Positions 8,898 through 17,095 of a stretch of DNA of 64,000 bases are shown here, piece after piece. A model generated the notes under the pieces. It saw only the letters and a list, made by a program, of their open reading frames with translations, was not told the DNA's origin and did no database searches. This DNA is from Flemingiibacterium sp045578725 (GTDB taxonomy: Bacteria > Bacillota > Clostridia > Oscillospirales > CAG-272), in NCBI GenBank assembly GCA_045578725.1, contig JAZNKS010000073.1:1-64000 (forward strand), written 5' to 3'. How positions within the stretch are numbered: the stretch's first letter is position 1; the number at the start of each line of letters is the position of its first letter. A program made the translations under genes and the position numbers.

Positions 8898-8922
8898 AAA
8901 TCTATAATATTATGATAGATTT
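8898..8922. promoter_or_regulatory. Inverted repeat in divergent AT-rich intergenic region
   Basis: AAATCTAT (8898-8905) and ATAGATTT (8915-8922) form a perfect 8-base inverted repeat around AATATTATG. TATAAT-like boxes occur at 8903 and 8939. This is a candidate operator for the neighbouring AraC-type protein; no convincing -35 was found. Confidence 0.4.
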
Positions 8923-8982
8923 CCAGTAATATATATTATATAATAAATACAGAAATCTGTCAAGCTGCCAAGGAGGTTTTCC

Positions 8983-9666
8983 ATGACATTCACATGGCTT
9001 GGGCAGGCCGGCCTGCTGATTGATACCGACCGTGCCCACATTATCGTTGACCCGTATCTTTCGGATTCGGTCGCATCCGTCAATCCGAAGAATGCGCGGC
9101 GTGTCCCCGTCGATCCGTCCTTTTTCGATGCCGCCCCCGACATTCTGATTTTCACTCACGATCATCTGGATCACTACGATCCCGAAACCGTCGGTGAATT
9201 CATGAAAAGGGCGGCAAAGCCGATCACGATCCTGGCGCCCGCCTCGGTCTGGCCCAAGGTGCGAACATTCGGCGGCGGCCACAATTATGTTCAGTTCAAC
9301 CGGAATACCGAATGGACCGAATCCGGCATCCGCTTCACGGCTGTGCGCGCGGAGCACAGCGATCCGGCCGCCATCGGCGTGCTGATTACGGAGGAATCCG
9401 GCGGCAAGACCGCGTATATCACCGGCGACACGCTCTATAATCGGGAAATTTTCCTGGATCTGCCCGAAAAGCTCGATGTGATATTCCTGCCCATCAACGG
9501 TGTCGGCAACAATATGAATGCTGCCGATGCCTCCCGCTTTGCCGCATGGTGCGCAGCAAAAAAGGCTGTCCCGCTTCATTTCGGTCTGTTCGACAATCTC
9601 TCACCGGAGAATTTTGTTCACCCCGGCCGCGTGATTCCCACCATCTACGAAGAAATCCCATTATAA
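8983..9666 (+). CDS. MBL-fold metal-dependent hydrolase, UlaG-like (lactonase candidate)
   Basis: A 227-residue metallo-beta-lactamase-fold protein. It has the metal signature THDHLDHYD near residue 60, a further metal His in AEHSDP, the bridging Asp in YITGDTLYN and a C-terminal PLHFGLFD. The order and length fit the UlaG/L-ascorbate-6-phosphate-lactonase-like branch (COG2220) rather than beta-lactamases or glyoxalases. No signal peptide is present. The ribosome site is AAGGAGG. It is the first gene behind the divergent AraC regulator and is followed 14 bases later by a sugar-acid dehydratase-like gene. A role in opening a sugar lactone before dehydration fits the context but is an inference. 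Confidence 0.82.
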   Translation: MTFTWLGQAGLLIDTDRAHIIVDPYLSDSVASVNPKNARRVPVDPSFFDAAPDILIFTHDHLDHYDPETVGEFMKRAAKPITILAPASVWPKVRTFGGGHNYVQFNRNTEWTESGIRFTAVRAEHSDPAAIGVLITEESGGKTAYITGDTLYNREIFLDLPEKLDVIFLPINGVGNNMNAADASRFAAWCAAKKAVPLHFGLFDNLSPENFVHPGRVIPTIYEEIPL

Positions 9667-9680
9667 GAAGGAGAACCGCC

Positions 9681-10841
9681 ATGAAAATCACCGATATCAA
9701 AACATTCGTCGTGGATTGCTTCCGCACCAACTGGGTCTTTGTCAAGGTTTATACCGATGAGGGCATCGACGGTGTCGGCGAGGGCACCCTTGAATACAAG
9801 GAGCACGCGCTGGTCGGCGCGGTGGATCACATCCGCAGCTATCTGCTTGGTAAGGATCCCCGCCAGATTGAGAAGCATTATCATGACATCTACCGCGATG
9901 CTTACTGGCGCGGCGGCGCGGTGCTGATGTCCGCCCTTTCCGCTGTCGAGATGGCGCTCTGGGATATCCTCGGCAAATCGCTGGGCGTGCCTGTCTATCA
10001 GCTCCTCGGCGGCAAGGTCAACGAGGACTGCCGGATTTATGTCAACGGCTGGTTTGCCGGTGCAAAGGAACCGGAGGAATTCGCCGCCAAGGCAAAGGAA
10101 GCCATGAAGCGGGGTGTCACCGCGCTGAAATGGGATCCCTTCGGCAAGAGCTATCTGCAGATCTCTCATGCGGATCTTGACAAAGCACTTCGCTGTATCG
10201 CGGCGGTCCGCGAGGCGGTCGGCGACAGCGTGGATCTTCTGATTGAAGCCCACGGCCGCTTTGATGTGCCGACCGGCATCAAAATCGCAAAAGAGGTCGA
10301 GCCCTTCAAGCCGATGTTTCTGGAGGAGCCGGTTCCGCCGAACAATATCGAGGCGCTGGCCGCCGTCCGCGAAAAATCGCCGGTTGCCATCTCCGCCGGC
10401 GAGCGGCTCTATACCCGCTTTGATTACAACGAGCTCTTCCGCCGCCGCGCCTGCGACTACATCCAGCCGGACGTTTCCCATGCGGGCGGCATCATGGAGC
10501 TTAAGAAGATCGCCGCCGAGGCCGAAGCCCACTATATTCCCTTCGCGCCCCACAATCCGTCCGGCCCCGTCGCCAATGCGGCTACGCTTCAGCTGGCCGC
10601 CTGCTGTCCGAATTTCTGCATTCTTGAAATCATGTACAGCGATGTGGATTACCGGAAGGATGTCACCGACGAGTATCTCGTTTACGAAAACGGCCGGATC
10701 AAAATCGGCGACCGTCCGGGCCTCGGCATTGAGCTCAATGAGGAAGAGTGCCTGAAGCATCCGTATGTCGAGCATAATCTCCGCCATTATACCGGCGCGC
10801 TGACCGATATCCGCCCGGCCAAAACCGAGTTTTATTTTTGA
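9681..10841 (+). CDS. Mandelate racemase/muconate lactonizing family dehydratase, D-galactonate dehydratase-like
   Basis: A 386-residue enolase-superfamily protein. Candidate Mg ligands are E189 (in LLIEAHGRF), E215 (in MFLEEPVPP) and E241 (in ISAGERLYTR). Candidate catalytic histidines are H191 and H291 (in FAPHNPSGPV). The spacings 26, 26 and 50 match those I recall for E. coli galactonate dehydratase, although the first ligand is Glu instead of Asp. It should dehydrate a six-carbon or related aldonate to a 2-keto-3-deoxy acid. The start at 9681 follows an AAGGAG ribosome site just after the upstream stop. No ketodeoxy-acid kinase or aldolase is in the window, so the end of the pathway must be encoded elsewhere. 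Confidence 0.85.
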   Translation: MKITDIKTFVVDCFRTNWVFVKVYTDEGIDGVGEGTLEYKEHALVGAVDHIRSYLLGKDPRQIEKHYHDIYRDAYWRGGAVLMSALSAVEMALWDILGKSLGVPVYQLLGGKVNEDCRIYVNGWFAGAKEPEEFAAKAKEAMKRGVTALKWDPFGKSYLQISHADLDKALRCIAAVREAVGDSVDLLIEAHGRFDVPTGIKIAKEVEPFKPMFLEEPVPPNNIEALAAVREKSPVAISAGERLYTRFDYNELFRRRACDYIQPDVSHAGGIMELKKIAAEAEAHYIPFAPHNPSGPVANAATLQLAACCPNFCILEIMYSDVDYRKDVTDEYLVYENGRIKIGDRPGLGIELNEEECLKHPYVEHNLRHYTGALTDIRPAKTEFYF

Positions 10842-10936
10842 GGTGACACTGGCTGTACCTTCCGCAACAAAAGCCGTGAGGTCGGCAAAATCACCATATT
10901 AGAAAAAAAGTAAACATGGGAAAGGATACAGATACT

Positions 10937-12343
10937 ATGTACCGAATGAAACCCTGCGGCCGTCTGAAACTCAAGAGCGCCGCAAAGATTGAAAAATCCC
11001 GTCTGGGAATCGGATTTGAAAAGCTGGACCGGGATGCCTTTGATCCCGAGAAGGCCTATGACAAACTGGGCGCCATCGGTGTCAAGTGGGTCCGCATCCA
11101 ATCCGGCTGGCAGAAGACGGAAAAGCAGAAGGGAGTCTATGATTTTGAATGGCTCGACCGGATTGTAGACAACATCATCGCCCGCGGTATGACACCCTGG
11201 ATGTGTGTCTGCTACGGCAATGCTCTCTACGGCGGTATGGCCGAGGAGGTCTTCGGCGCGGTCGGATGCCCGCCGATTCACACCGACGAACAGCGGGAAG
11301 CCTGGCACGCTTACTGCCGCGCCCTCGCCGCTCATTTTCGCGGTCGGGTCGATCACATGGAAATCTGGAATGAACCGGACGGGCAATGGTGCTGGAAGCA
11401 CGGCGTCAGCGCCACCGAGCTGGGCCAGTTTACCATCGCCACCGCCAAAGCGCTGAAGGAAGGCAATCCCGACTGCTATATCATCGGCGGGGCGCTGTGC
11501 CATGTGGATGTGCTCTATCTGAACGAGGCCTTCAAGACCGGCATGGCCGATTGGCTGGATGCGATTTCGTTCCATGCCTATATCTTCAGTGACCGGATGT
11601 TGAAGCACAACATTGCCGCTCTGCGTGCCATCATCCGCCAATACAAGCCCTCGCTGGAAATCATTCAGGGCGAATCCGGCTGTCAGTCCCGTCCCAACGG
11701 AAACGGCGCGCTCAAGGTCGGCGGATGGACCCCGAAGAAGCAATGCAAGCATCTGCTTCGCCATCTGGTCACGGATCTCGGCATGGATGTGAAATTCACC
11801 TCCTATTTCTCCTGCATGGATATGATGGAAGCCCTGCGCGGCAAGGTCGGCGACACGGCATCCTACAAGGATTTCGGCTATTTCGGCGTACTCGGGGCCG
11901 AATTTGATGAGGACGGCAAAGCGACCGGTGAGTATCCGCCAAAGCCCTCCTACTATGCCCTCTCCTCGCTCGCCTCTCTGCTGGCCGGCGATCTTCGCAC
12001 CGATCTGCTCCCCATCCAGTTCATCGATGAGAACGCGCCTCATTGCGGCAACATTCCAACCATCCGTGCCACGGAAGCGGAATTCTTCTCCTTCCGGCTG
12101 GATGACGGTGCTGCAGCCTTTGCCTATTGGTATCCCTCCAACGTCATGACCGAAGACTTTGAAGGAGCGGTCAGCCTGCGCTGCTCGGATCTCGGCGATG
12201 TCCGTCTGGTGGATCCGATGGACGGCACCGTCTATGAAATCCCCGAAAATCTGATTGAAAAGGATGCCTTCGGCGGAATGCACCTGCACCTGCTGCCGAT
12301 CCGCGATTATCCGCTGTTTCTTGTATTCGGAGGCAATATATGA
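10937..12343 (+). CDS. GH39-like glycosidase, intracellular
   Basis: A 468-residue clan GH-A TIM barrel resembling GH39. The acid/base motif MEIWNEPDGQW puts Glu at about residue 146, and IIQGESGCQS gives a candidate nucleophile Glu near residue 246. A beta-sandwich-like C-terminal part follows SFHAYIFSD and FSYF segments. It has no signal peptide. Two starts are possible: ATG 10916 without a clear ribosome site, or ATG 10937 with AAAGGA ten bases before it, which is preferred. It sits between the aldonate-dehydratase-like gene and an SDR gene that overlaps it by four bases, so it probably releases the sugar that the neighbouring enzymes oxidise. Similarity to the protein at 1510 is only at motif level. 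Confidence 0.7.
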   Translation: MYRMKPCGRLKLKSAAKIEKSRLGIGFEKLDRDAFDPEKAYDKLGAIGVKWVRIQSGWQKTEKQKGVYDFEWLDRIVDNIIARGMTPWMCVCYGNALYGGMAEEVFGAVGCPPIHTDEQREAWHAYCRALAAHFRGRVDHMEIWNEPDGQWCWKHGVSATELGQFTIATAKALKEGNPDCYIIGGALCHVDVLYLNEAFKTGMADWLDAISFHAYIFSDRMLKHNIAALRAIIRQYKPSLEIIQGESGCQSRPNGNGALKVGGWTPKKQCKHLLRHLVTDLGMDVKFTSYFSCMDMMEALRGKVGDTASYKDFGYFGVLGAEFDEDGKATGEYPPKPSYYALSSLASLLAGDLRTDLLPIQFIDENAPHCGNIPTIRATEAEFFSFRLDDGAAAFAYWYPSNVMTEDFEGAVSLRCSDLGDVRLVDPMDGTVYEIPENLIEKDAFGGMHLHLLPIRDYPLFLVFGGNI

Positions 12344-13122
12344 AGAAAACCGTACTGATCACCGGTGCCTGCATCAATACCGGCGTCGCCATTGTGGAAA
12401 AATTCGCCGGAGCGGGCTATCATGTCATCTTCACCGGCCGCAAGGAGGAAAGTGTCCGGGCCAAGGAAAAGGAATACCGGGCGGCCTTTCCGGATGTCAC
12501 CATTCTCGGCTATGCCATCGATTCCCTGACCGACGAGCGCACGGTGGATGAGGCGGCGGTCGAAAGTCTGTTTGCCGCCATTGATGCCGAGGGGCTGTTT
12601 GTGAGCGCGCTGGTTCTCAACGCCGCCGATCAGGGTCTTGGACAGAAGATGTTCGAAAATCCTCTCACCGATTTTATGAAGGTGCTCAACACCAATGTAG
12701 TATGGAATTACTGCCTGTGTGAGCACGCGGCCCGCCGGATGAAGGAAAATGGCGGCGGAAGCATCGTTTTTATCAACTCCAACACCGCCTACCGCGCAAT
12801 TCCCGACCGGATTGCCTATGTAGCCTCGAAGGGCGGTCAGCTGGGTCTGATGCGTGCTCTGGCGCTGGATCTCGGCAAATACGGCATCCGGGTCAACGCG
12901 GTACTTCCCGGCATGATCCGGACAGACCGCTGGGAAAAGAATCCGGATTTTTACGCCAATGTTCCCTCCCGCTATACCCCTATCGGCGATGTGGCCGACG
13001 GAGCGGATATTGCCGATGCGGTCTTCTATTTCACCGATTACGCCCGCAATACCACCGGCGCCGAACTGGTGGTAGACGGCGGCAATACAATTCAGCTTTA
13101 TCCGATCATTCCACAGGAATAA
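12340..13122 (+). CDS. Short-chain dehydrogenase/reductase (SDR)
   Basis: A 260-residue classical SDR. The cofactor motif is TGACINTGVAIVEKF, a variant of TGxxxGIG in which Gly-Ile-Gly is replaced by Thr-Gly-Val. The NNAG-like position reads LNAADQG. The catalytic Ser lies in VFINSNTAYR, Tyr-xxx-Lys is in YVASKGGQ, and VNAVLPGMIRT follows. It should be an NAD(P)-dependent dehydrogenase of a sugar or polyol. The ATG overlaps the preceding stop (ATGA), which signals translational coupling with the GH39-like enzyme. It is the last gene of the plus-strand unit, followed by a terminator. A sugar-1-dehydrogenase role would suit the neighbouring lactonase-like and dehydratase-like proteins, but that is inferred. 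Confidence 0.84.
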   Translation: MKKTVLITGACINTGVAIVEKFAGAGYHVIFTGRKEESVRAKEKEYRAAFPDVTILGYAIDSLTDERTVDEAAVESLFAAIDAEGLFVSALVLNAADQGLGQKMFENPLTDFMKVLNTNVVWNYCLCEHAARRMKENGGGSIVFINSNTAYRAIPDRIAYVASKGGQLGLMRALALDLGKYGIRVNAVLPGMIRTDRWEKNPDFYANVPSRYTPIGDVADGADIADAVFYFTDYARNTTGAELVVDGGNTIQLYPIIPQE

Positions 13123-13139
13123 GCTCAAATATAAAAAAA

Positions 13140-13216
13140 GCGCTTCCGTCTTTTTCCCGGAAGCGCAGGCGTTTTTGCACCGCAATCCATCGGGGCTGCT
13201 GCACTGCAACAGCCCC
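13140..13216. terminator. Terminator pair between convergent units
   Basis: GCGCTTCCG (13140-13148) pairs with CGGAAGCGC (13158-13166). Runs of A before and T after make it usable on both strands, with the better U-run on the minus strand. A second stem, GGGGCTG/CAGCCCC (13192-13216), lies just past the stop of the minus-strand gene and is followed by a U-rich stretch on the plus strand. Confidence 0.8.
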
Positions 13217-13221
13217 TTCCT

Positions 13222-14565
13222 TTATTTCTTTTTCGCCCGTTCCAGAACTTTTTTGTAGGGCATCAGCATTCCCTCGGTCATTTTGGAGCCGGCTTTGGCC
13301 TTCAGCTTCGGCGAGGCCATCAGCGCACCGACCAGATACATGGCCAGCATCCGTCCCCGCTTTTTCTGCGGGAAATCATACTGACCGTGCTCCTTGTAGA
13401 AGCGGTGGTCCGCTTTCATCATGCCCTGCATCAGCCAGATCAGATCACGGAAAATCTTCATACCGCCAACCCCATAGAAGTTCTGCGGCGGGACATATTT
13501 GTTTTCCAGCGCCCATACCAGCGATTTGACAAGCCGGTCGATTTCAACATCGGGATTCACCTCATCCGTCGCAATTCCCGCAAGAAAATTGCCGCCGACC
13601 TGGGCACGCCCCTCCAAAATCATCTGCAGATTGAATTCCCGGCTGTACGGGCCGCAGATCAGATAGCCAAAAGGCATTCCCATCGTCACCGTCCGATGCC
13701 CGTTGCAGAACTGCCGGTCATCGTACAGCTTGAAGCGGGCACCCATCGAATGGTCCCGCACGGTAAAGGCATAGACAATCGCCTGAGCCGTCTGGATTTC
13801 CCCACGGAGGAAATCGTCAAAGCCGTCCTTGTAGATGCATTTTCCCGACACCGCGCAGTTGAAGCAGCCGAGGCACCCGCCCTTGAAGGGATACTCCCGA
13901 ATGTTCACCACCCGCGTTTTCAGCGGGAGTACCGCGCAAAAGCGGTCGATCATCGCCTGCAGGGCATCCTCGCCGGGGCCGATATCGGCAACAATCACCA
14001 CATCGCCGGAATCGGCGCCGACCGGTTCGGGAACCGTCGCACGCACAGCCGGCGGAATCGCATCCGGCATCGGGAGGCGCTCATACAGATCCGCCGCCAT
14101 GGAGCGGCAGACATACGAAAAGAACTGTTCGGCCTCCGTCTGCCCCTTCTCGCTCAGCAGATCCTCCATATCGGCCGACAGACCGCGGATGAACTTCATG
14201 CCCATATCCTGACAGTTGTCCTGAATATAGCGATGAGCCGTCACATCGTAAAAATGCTTGGAGGTTGTAATCTGCGTGGCAAACTTGCCCGCAAGCGAAA
14301 CGCCCGATTCTTTCATCAGCTCAACAAACCGATGAAGCTGATACGGGGCAATGAAGGTATAGACCGGATAGGCAAACAACAGAAGATCCGCCGCGGTGAC
14401 CTGCGCCATTACCTCTCCGCAGTCTTTTTCCAGCGACTTTATCTTCGCTCCGACATGAACGACCTCAAAATGATGCTCCTCATGCTGCAGGGCCAGGTAA
14501 TTCACCGTCTGCAGCGTTACGCTGTCAGCCCCTTTGGGACTGCCGTTCAATACCAGAATGTTCAT
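13222..14565 (-). CDS. Two-domain flavoprotein: flavodoxin-like domain plus iron-sulfur-flavoprotein-like domain
   Basis: A 447-residue protein with two flavodoxin-fold units. Domain 1 (about 1-175) begins MNILVLNGSPKGADSVT, the FMN-phosphate loop of NADPH-dependent FMN reductases, followed by LLLFAYPVYTFIAP. Domain 2 (about 187-360) starts on strand DVVIVADIG and has GGCLGCFNCAVSGKC. That is C231-x2-C234-x2-C237-x5-C243, the compact cysteine pattern known for a [4Fe-4S] cluster in archaeal and clostridial iron-sulfur flavoproteins. A Lys/Arg-rich tail of ~90 residues with no recognised domain follows. It is cytoplasmic. It is the third gene of a minus-strand operon, nine bases after ribulokinase. 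A role in electron transfer is likely; the partner is unknown. Confidence 0.75.
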   Translation of the reverse strand: MNILVLNGSPKGADSVTLQTVNYLALQHEEHHFEVVHVGAKIKSLEKDCGEVMAQVTAADLLLFAYPVYTFIAPYQLHRFVELMKESGVSLAGKFATQITTSKHFYDVTAHRYIQDNCQDMGMKFIRGLSADMEDLLSEKGQTEAEQFFSYVCRSMAADLYERLPMPDAIPPAVRATVPEPVGADSGDVVIVADIGPGEDALQAMIDRFCAVLPLKTRVVNIREYPFKGGCLGCFNCAVSGKCIYKDGFDDFLRGEIQTAQAIVYAFTVRDHSMGARFKLYDDRQFCNGHRTVTMGMPFGYLICGPYSREFNLQMILEGRAQVGGNFLAGIATDEVNPDVEIDRLVKSLVWALENKYVPPQNFYGVGGMKIFRDLIWLMQGMMKADHRFYKEHGQYDFPQKKRGRMLAMYLVGALMASPKLKAKAGSKMTEGMLMPYKKVLERAKKK

Positions 14566-14574
14566 TTGCTTCGT

Positions 14575-16209
14575 TTACTCCTGCGTCATGGCATGGAGCC
14601 GCTTCATGATATCGCTCTCACGGCCGAAATGATCGTGCAGCTCCAGATAGATTTCATACAGGCGTGCATATGCTTTCGCATTGTCGGGATTCGGGGTATA
14701 AACCTTGATAGCCGGCTTGACCATCGCCTTTGCCGCTTCATCAAAGCTGTCATACAGACCCGCGGCCACGGCACCGCTCATTGCGCTTCCCAGTGCACCC
14801 GCCTGTTTGGAGGCACCGACCCGGAGTGTCCGCCCGGTAACATCCGCATAAATCTGCATCAGCAGCTCGTCCTTCATGGCGATGCCGCCCGATGCCACGA
14901 TATCGCCGACCGGGATTCCGTTTTCCTCGAAATTGTCGAGAATCTTTTTGGTTCCGAATGCCGTCGCTTCCAGAAGCGCACGGTAAATGTCCTCCGGCTT
15001 GGTATCCATCCGCAGGCCGACCATCATGCCCGAAAGCGTGCTGTCCTGCAGAACACTCCGATTGCCGTTCCACCAGTCCAGCGCCACCAGACCGGATTCG
15101 CCCGGCTTTTTCAGACTCGCCTTTTCGCGAAGCAGCTGGTGCGGGCTGATGCCGCGCGCGGCGGCTTCGTCCCGGTATTCACCGTTCAAACAGCGCTTGA
15201 CAAACCAATCGAAAATATCGCCGACACCCGACTGACCGGCTTCATAGGCATAATAGCCGGGAATCGCGCCGCCGTTGACAACACCGCAAATACCGCTTGC
15301 CAGCGTTTCCGTCCTGCCGAGCAGCAGGTGGCAGGAGGACGTGCCGATAATCAGAAGCATACTGCCTTCGGTTGTGATGCCGCATCCGGGAAAGGCGGCG
15401 TGCGCATCGATAAAGCAGCTGGAAACCGGGATCCCCGGCACCAGACCAAAGCGTGCGGCGGCTTCCTTTGTCACATGGCCGACCAGGGCACCCTGCGCAA
15501 GGACTTCGGTGTGCACTTTTGTTCCGAACAATCCGTCCAGCCGCTGATCCAGTACACAGAGCAGATCGTTGGAAACATCCCCGTCCGCCCACATGGATTT
15601 GTATCCGGCGGCACAGGTAGAGCGGGAGCAGACACCGGTCAGCATCCAGTTAATCCAGTCGCCGGCCTCAACAAAGCGATCGGCTGCCGCATACACTTCC
15701 GGCGCCTCATCCAGCGTGTGCATGATTTTGGGAAGCATCCATTCGGACGAAACCCGTCCGCCAAATCGCTTCAGGCGGTCGGGATCCATCTTCTCCATCA
15801 CCTCGTTCAGCCGGTCTGCCTGCTTATGCGCCGCATGGCTCTTCCAGAGTTTGACCAGCGCATGAGGGTTTTTTCTGTAATCCTCCATAAAGCAGAGCGG
15901 TGTTCCGTCAGCCTTTACAGGGAGCAGAGTGCAGGCTGTGAAATCGATTCCGATACCGGCAATCTGCTCCGGTTTGGCACCGGCCTTGTCAAGCACGGCG
16001 GGAATCGTGTGCTCCAGCACATCCAGATAATCCTGCGGATCCTGAAGCGCCCATCCGCTTGAAAGCTTTACGCCGCAGGCTTCGTCCTCCATAACAGCGT
16101 GGGGATATTCGTATACCGATGCGGCCGCTTCCGTTCCGTCTGCGGCATCCACCAGCAGAGCGCGTCCGGACAGCGTACCGAAATCGATACCCAGTACGTA
16201 TTTTTTCAT
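14575..16209 (-). CDS. araB: L-ribulokinase (FGGY family)
   Basis: A 544-residue FGGY-type carbohydrate kinase. The phosphate-1 motif is at the start (YVLGIDFGTLSGRALLVD). HAVMEDE and WALQDPQDYLDVLE follow, then GIGIDFTACTLLPV, which is typical of ribulokinase rather than xylulokinase. Later come SSCFIDAHAAFPG and the C-terminal FGGY nucleotide motif region VASGGIAMKDELLMQIYADV. Length is slightly under the ~560 of E. coli AraB. It should phosphorylate L-ribulose, and possibly other ribuloses, to the 5-phosphate. araA and araD are not in the window. It lies 21 bases after the SGNH hydrolase gene and nine bases before the two-domain flavoprotein gene, on the same strand. Confidence 0.87.
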   Translation of the reverse strand: MKKYVLGIDFGTLSGRALLVDAADGTEAAASVYEYPHAVMEDEACGVKLSSGWALQDPQDYLDVLEHTIPAVLDKAGAKPEQIAGIGIDFTACTLLPVKADGTPLCFMEDYRKNPHALVKLWKSHAAHKQADRLNEVMEKMDPDRLKRFGGRVSSEWMLPKIMHTLDEAPEVYAAADRFVEAGDWINWMLTGVCSRSTCAAGYKSMWADGDVSNDLLCVLDQRLDGLFGTKVHTEVLAQGALVGHVTKEAAARFGLVPGIPVSSCFIDAHAAFPGCGITTEGSMLLIIGTSSCHLLLGRTETLASGICGVVNGGAIPGYYAYEAGQSGVGDIFDWFVKRCLNGEYRDEAAARGISPHQLLREKASLKKPGESGLVALDWWNGNRSVLQDSTLSGMMVGLRMDTKPEDIYRALLEATAFGTKKILDNFEENGIPVGDIVASGGIAMKDELLMQIYADVTGRTLRVGASKQAGALGSAMSGAVAAGLYDSFDEAAKAMVKPAIKVYTPNPDNAKAYARLYEIYLELHDHFGRESDIMKRLHAMTQE

Positions 16210-16230
16210 TTTTCTGTCCTTTCCGGCCGA

Positions 16231-16872
16231 TCAAAGGCCGAGTTTTTCCATAGTCCTGACAAAATAATCAGCAAATTCGCGGTAAACCTCCGGGCGAAGA
16301 TGCAGGCCATCCGCAATGAAGATATCCCGGAAGCCCTCATAGCTTCCGACCGACTCCGGCTTTTCATAGAAGAAGTCGCTGATGTTGACATAATCCACAT
16401 TCTCGGTCTGATCGGCATATTCCTTCTGAAGGGCATTGAAGGCCGCATAGAGCTCTGCACGCTTGCCCTTTGCCGAGGGATGCTCGAAGCTGCAGAAGGG
16501 AATCAGACGGATGCCCGGGAAATCGGTTCTGGCAAATTCAAACAGCCGCCATGCCATATTCCACGCTTCCTGCGGCGTAAAACCGCGGAAGAGATCATTG
16601 GGACCGACGCGGAAGACAATCGCCCGCGGTTCCCAGGGAAGCACCAGACGGTGATAATAGTAAAGCAATTCATCCACAGTGGCACCGCCGAAGCCGTGAT
16701 TGACAACCGTGAATTTTCCGCCGGATGCCTCGGCGACCTGCGCGGAGGCTTCCTTCCAGTTGGTGAAAAACGAGCTTCCGTACAGAAGAATACAGCCTTT
16801 TTGAACAGGCTGTGCCAGATAGGCATCGACCTGCCGCTGCTGTCCCTTAAGTTTGACAGGGTATTCAATCAT
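16231..16872 (-). CDS. SGNH/GDSL-type hydrolase (esterase candidate)
   Basis: A 213-residue protein with the four SGNH blocks in order: catalytic Ser in LLYGSSFFTNW, Gly in HGFGGATVDE, Asn in RVGPNDLFRG, and Asp-xx-His as ADGLHLRPEV near the C-terminus. No signal peptide is seen. The family includes acetyl-xylan and rhamnogalacturonan acetylesterases, so cytoplasmic deacetylation of imported sugars is plausible. Start at 16872 is chosen because it has an AAAGGA site nine bases upstream. The open frame extends further upstream, but the promoter lies within that stretch. It heads the minus-strand unit with araB and the flavoprotein. Confidence 0.82.
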   Translation of the reverse strand: MIEYPVKLKGQQRQVDAYLAQPVQKGCILLYGSSFFTNWKEASAQVAEASGGKFTVVNHGFGGATVDELLYYYHRLVLPWEPRAIVFRVGPNDLFRGFTPQEAWNMAWRLFEFARTDFPGIRLIPFCSFEHPSAKGKRAELYAAFNALQKEYADQTENVDYVNISDFFYEKPESVGSYEGFRDIFIADGLHLRPEVYREFADYFVRTMEKLGL

Positions 16873-16902
16873 ACTATCAAATCCTTTCCGGTTTATGATA
16901 TC

Positions 16903-16932
16903 ATTATACCGCAGATTTTCCCGTTTTGTCAA
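16903..16932 (-). promoter_or_regulatory. Sigma-A promoter of the SGNH-araB-flavoprotein unit
   Basis: On the minus strand, TTGACA (16927-16932) and TATAAT (16903-16908), both consensus, are separated by 18 bases and lie about 30 bases before the ATG at 16872. Confidence 0.88.
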
Positions 16933-17033
16933 GAGCTCTGAAAGGAAAAGTACACTTCCGTGAAACACGGCCGCTGCTCTTCGTAACTTCACCCTGCTGC
17001 TGCAGCATTTTTTCAGAGATTGCCGATTCAGCC

Positions 17034-17062
17034 TTGACATTTCTTCTGCGATTTGCTATAAT
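17034..17062 (+). promoter_or_regulatory. Sigma-A promoter of the CapA-like gene
   Basis: Consensus TTGACA (17034-17039) and TATAAT (17057-17062) with a 17-base spacer, 33 bases before the ATG at 17096. It is divergent from the SGNH-unit promoter about 100 bases away. Confidence 0.92.
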
Positions 17063-17095
17063 GAGCACAGTAAACACGTTATCGGAGGTACTCTC

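Noticed and set aside
13222..14565. A frameshift joining two separate flavoprotein genes.
   Set aside because: The frame is continuous with a plausible linker of about 15 residues and no internal ribosome site, so a true fusion is the simpler reading.
13387..16062. An 891-codon plus-strand open frame across the flavoprotein and araB genes.
   Set aside because: The opposite strand carries full ribulokinase and flavoprotein motifs with ribosome sites. The plus frame has none and runs through a known gene boundary.
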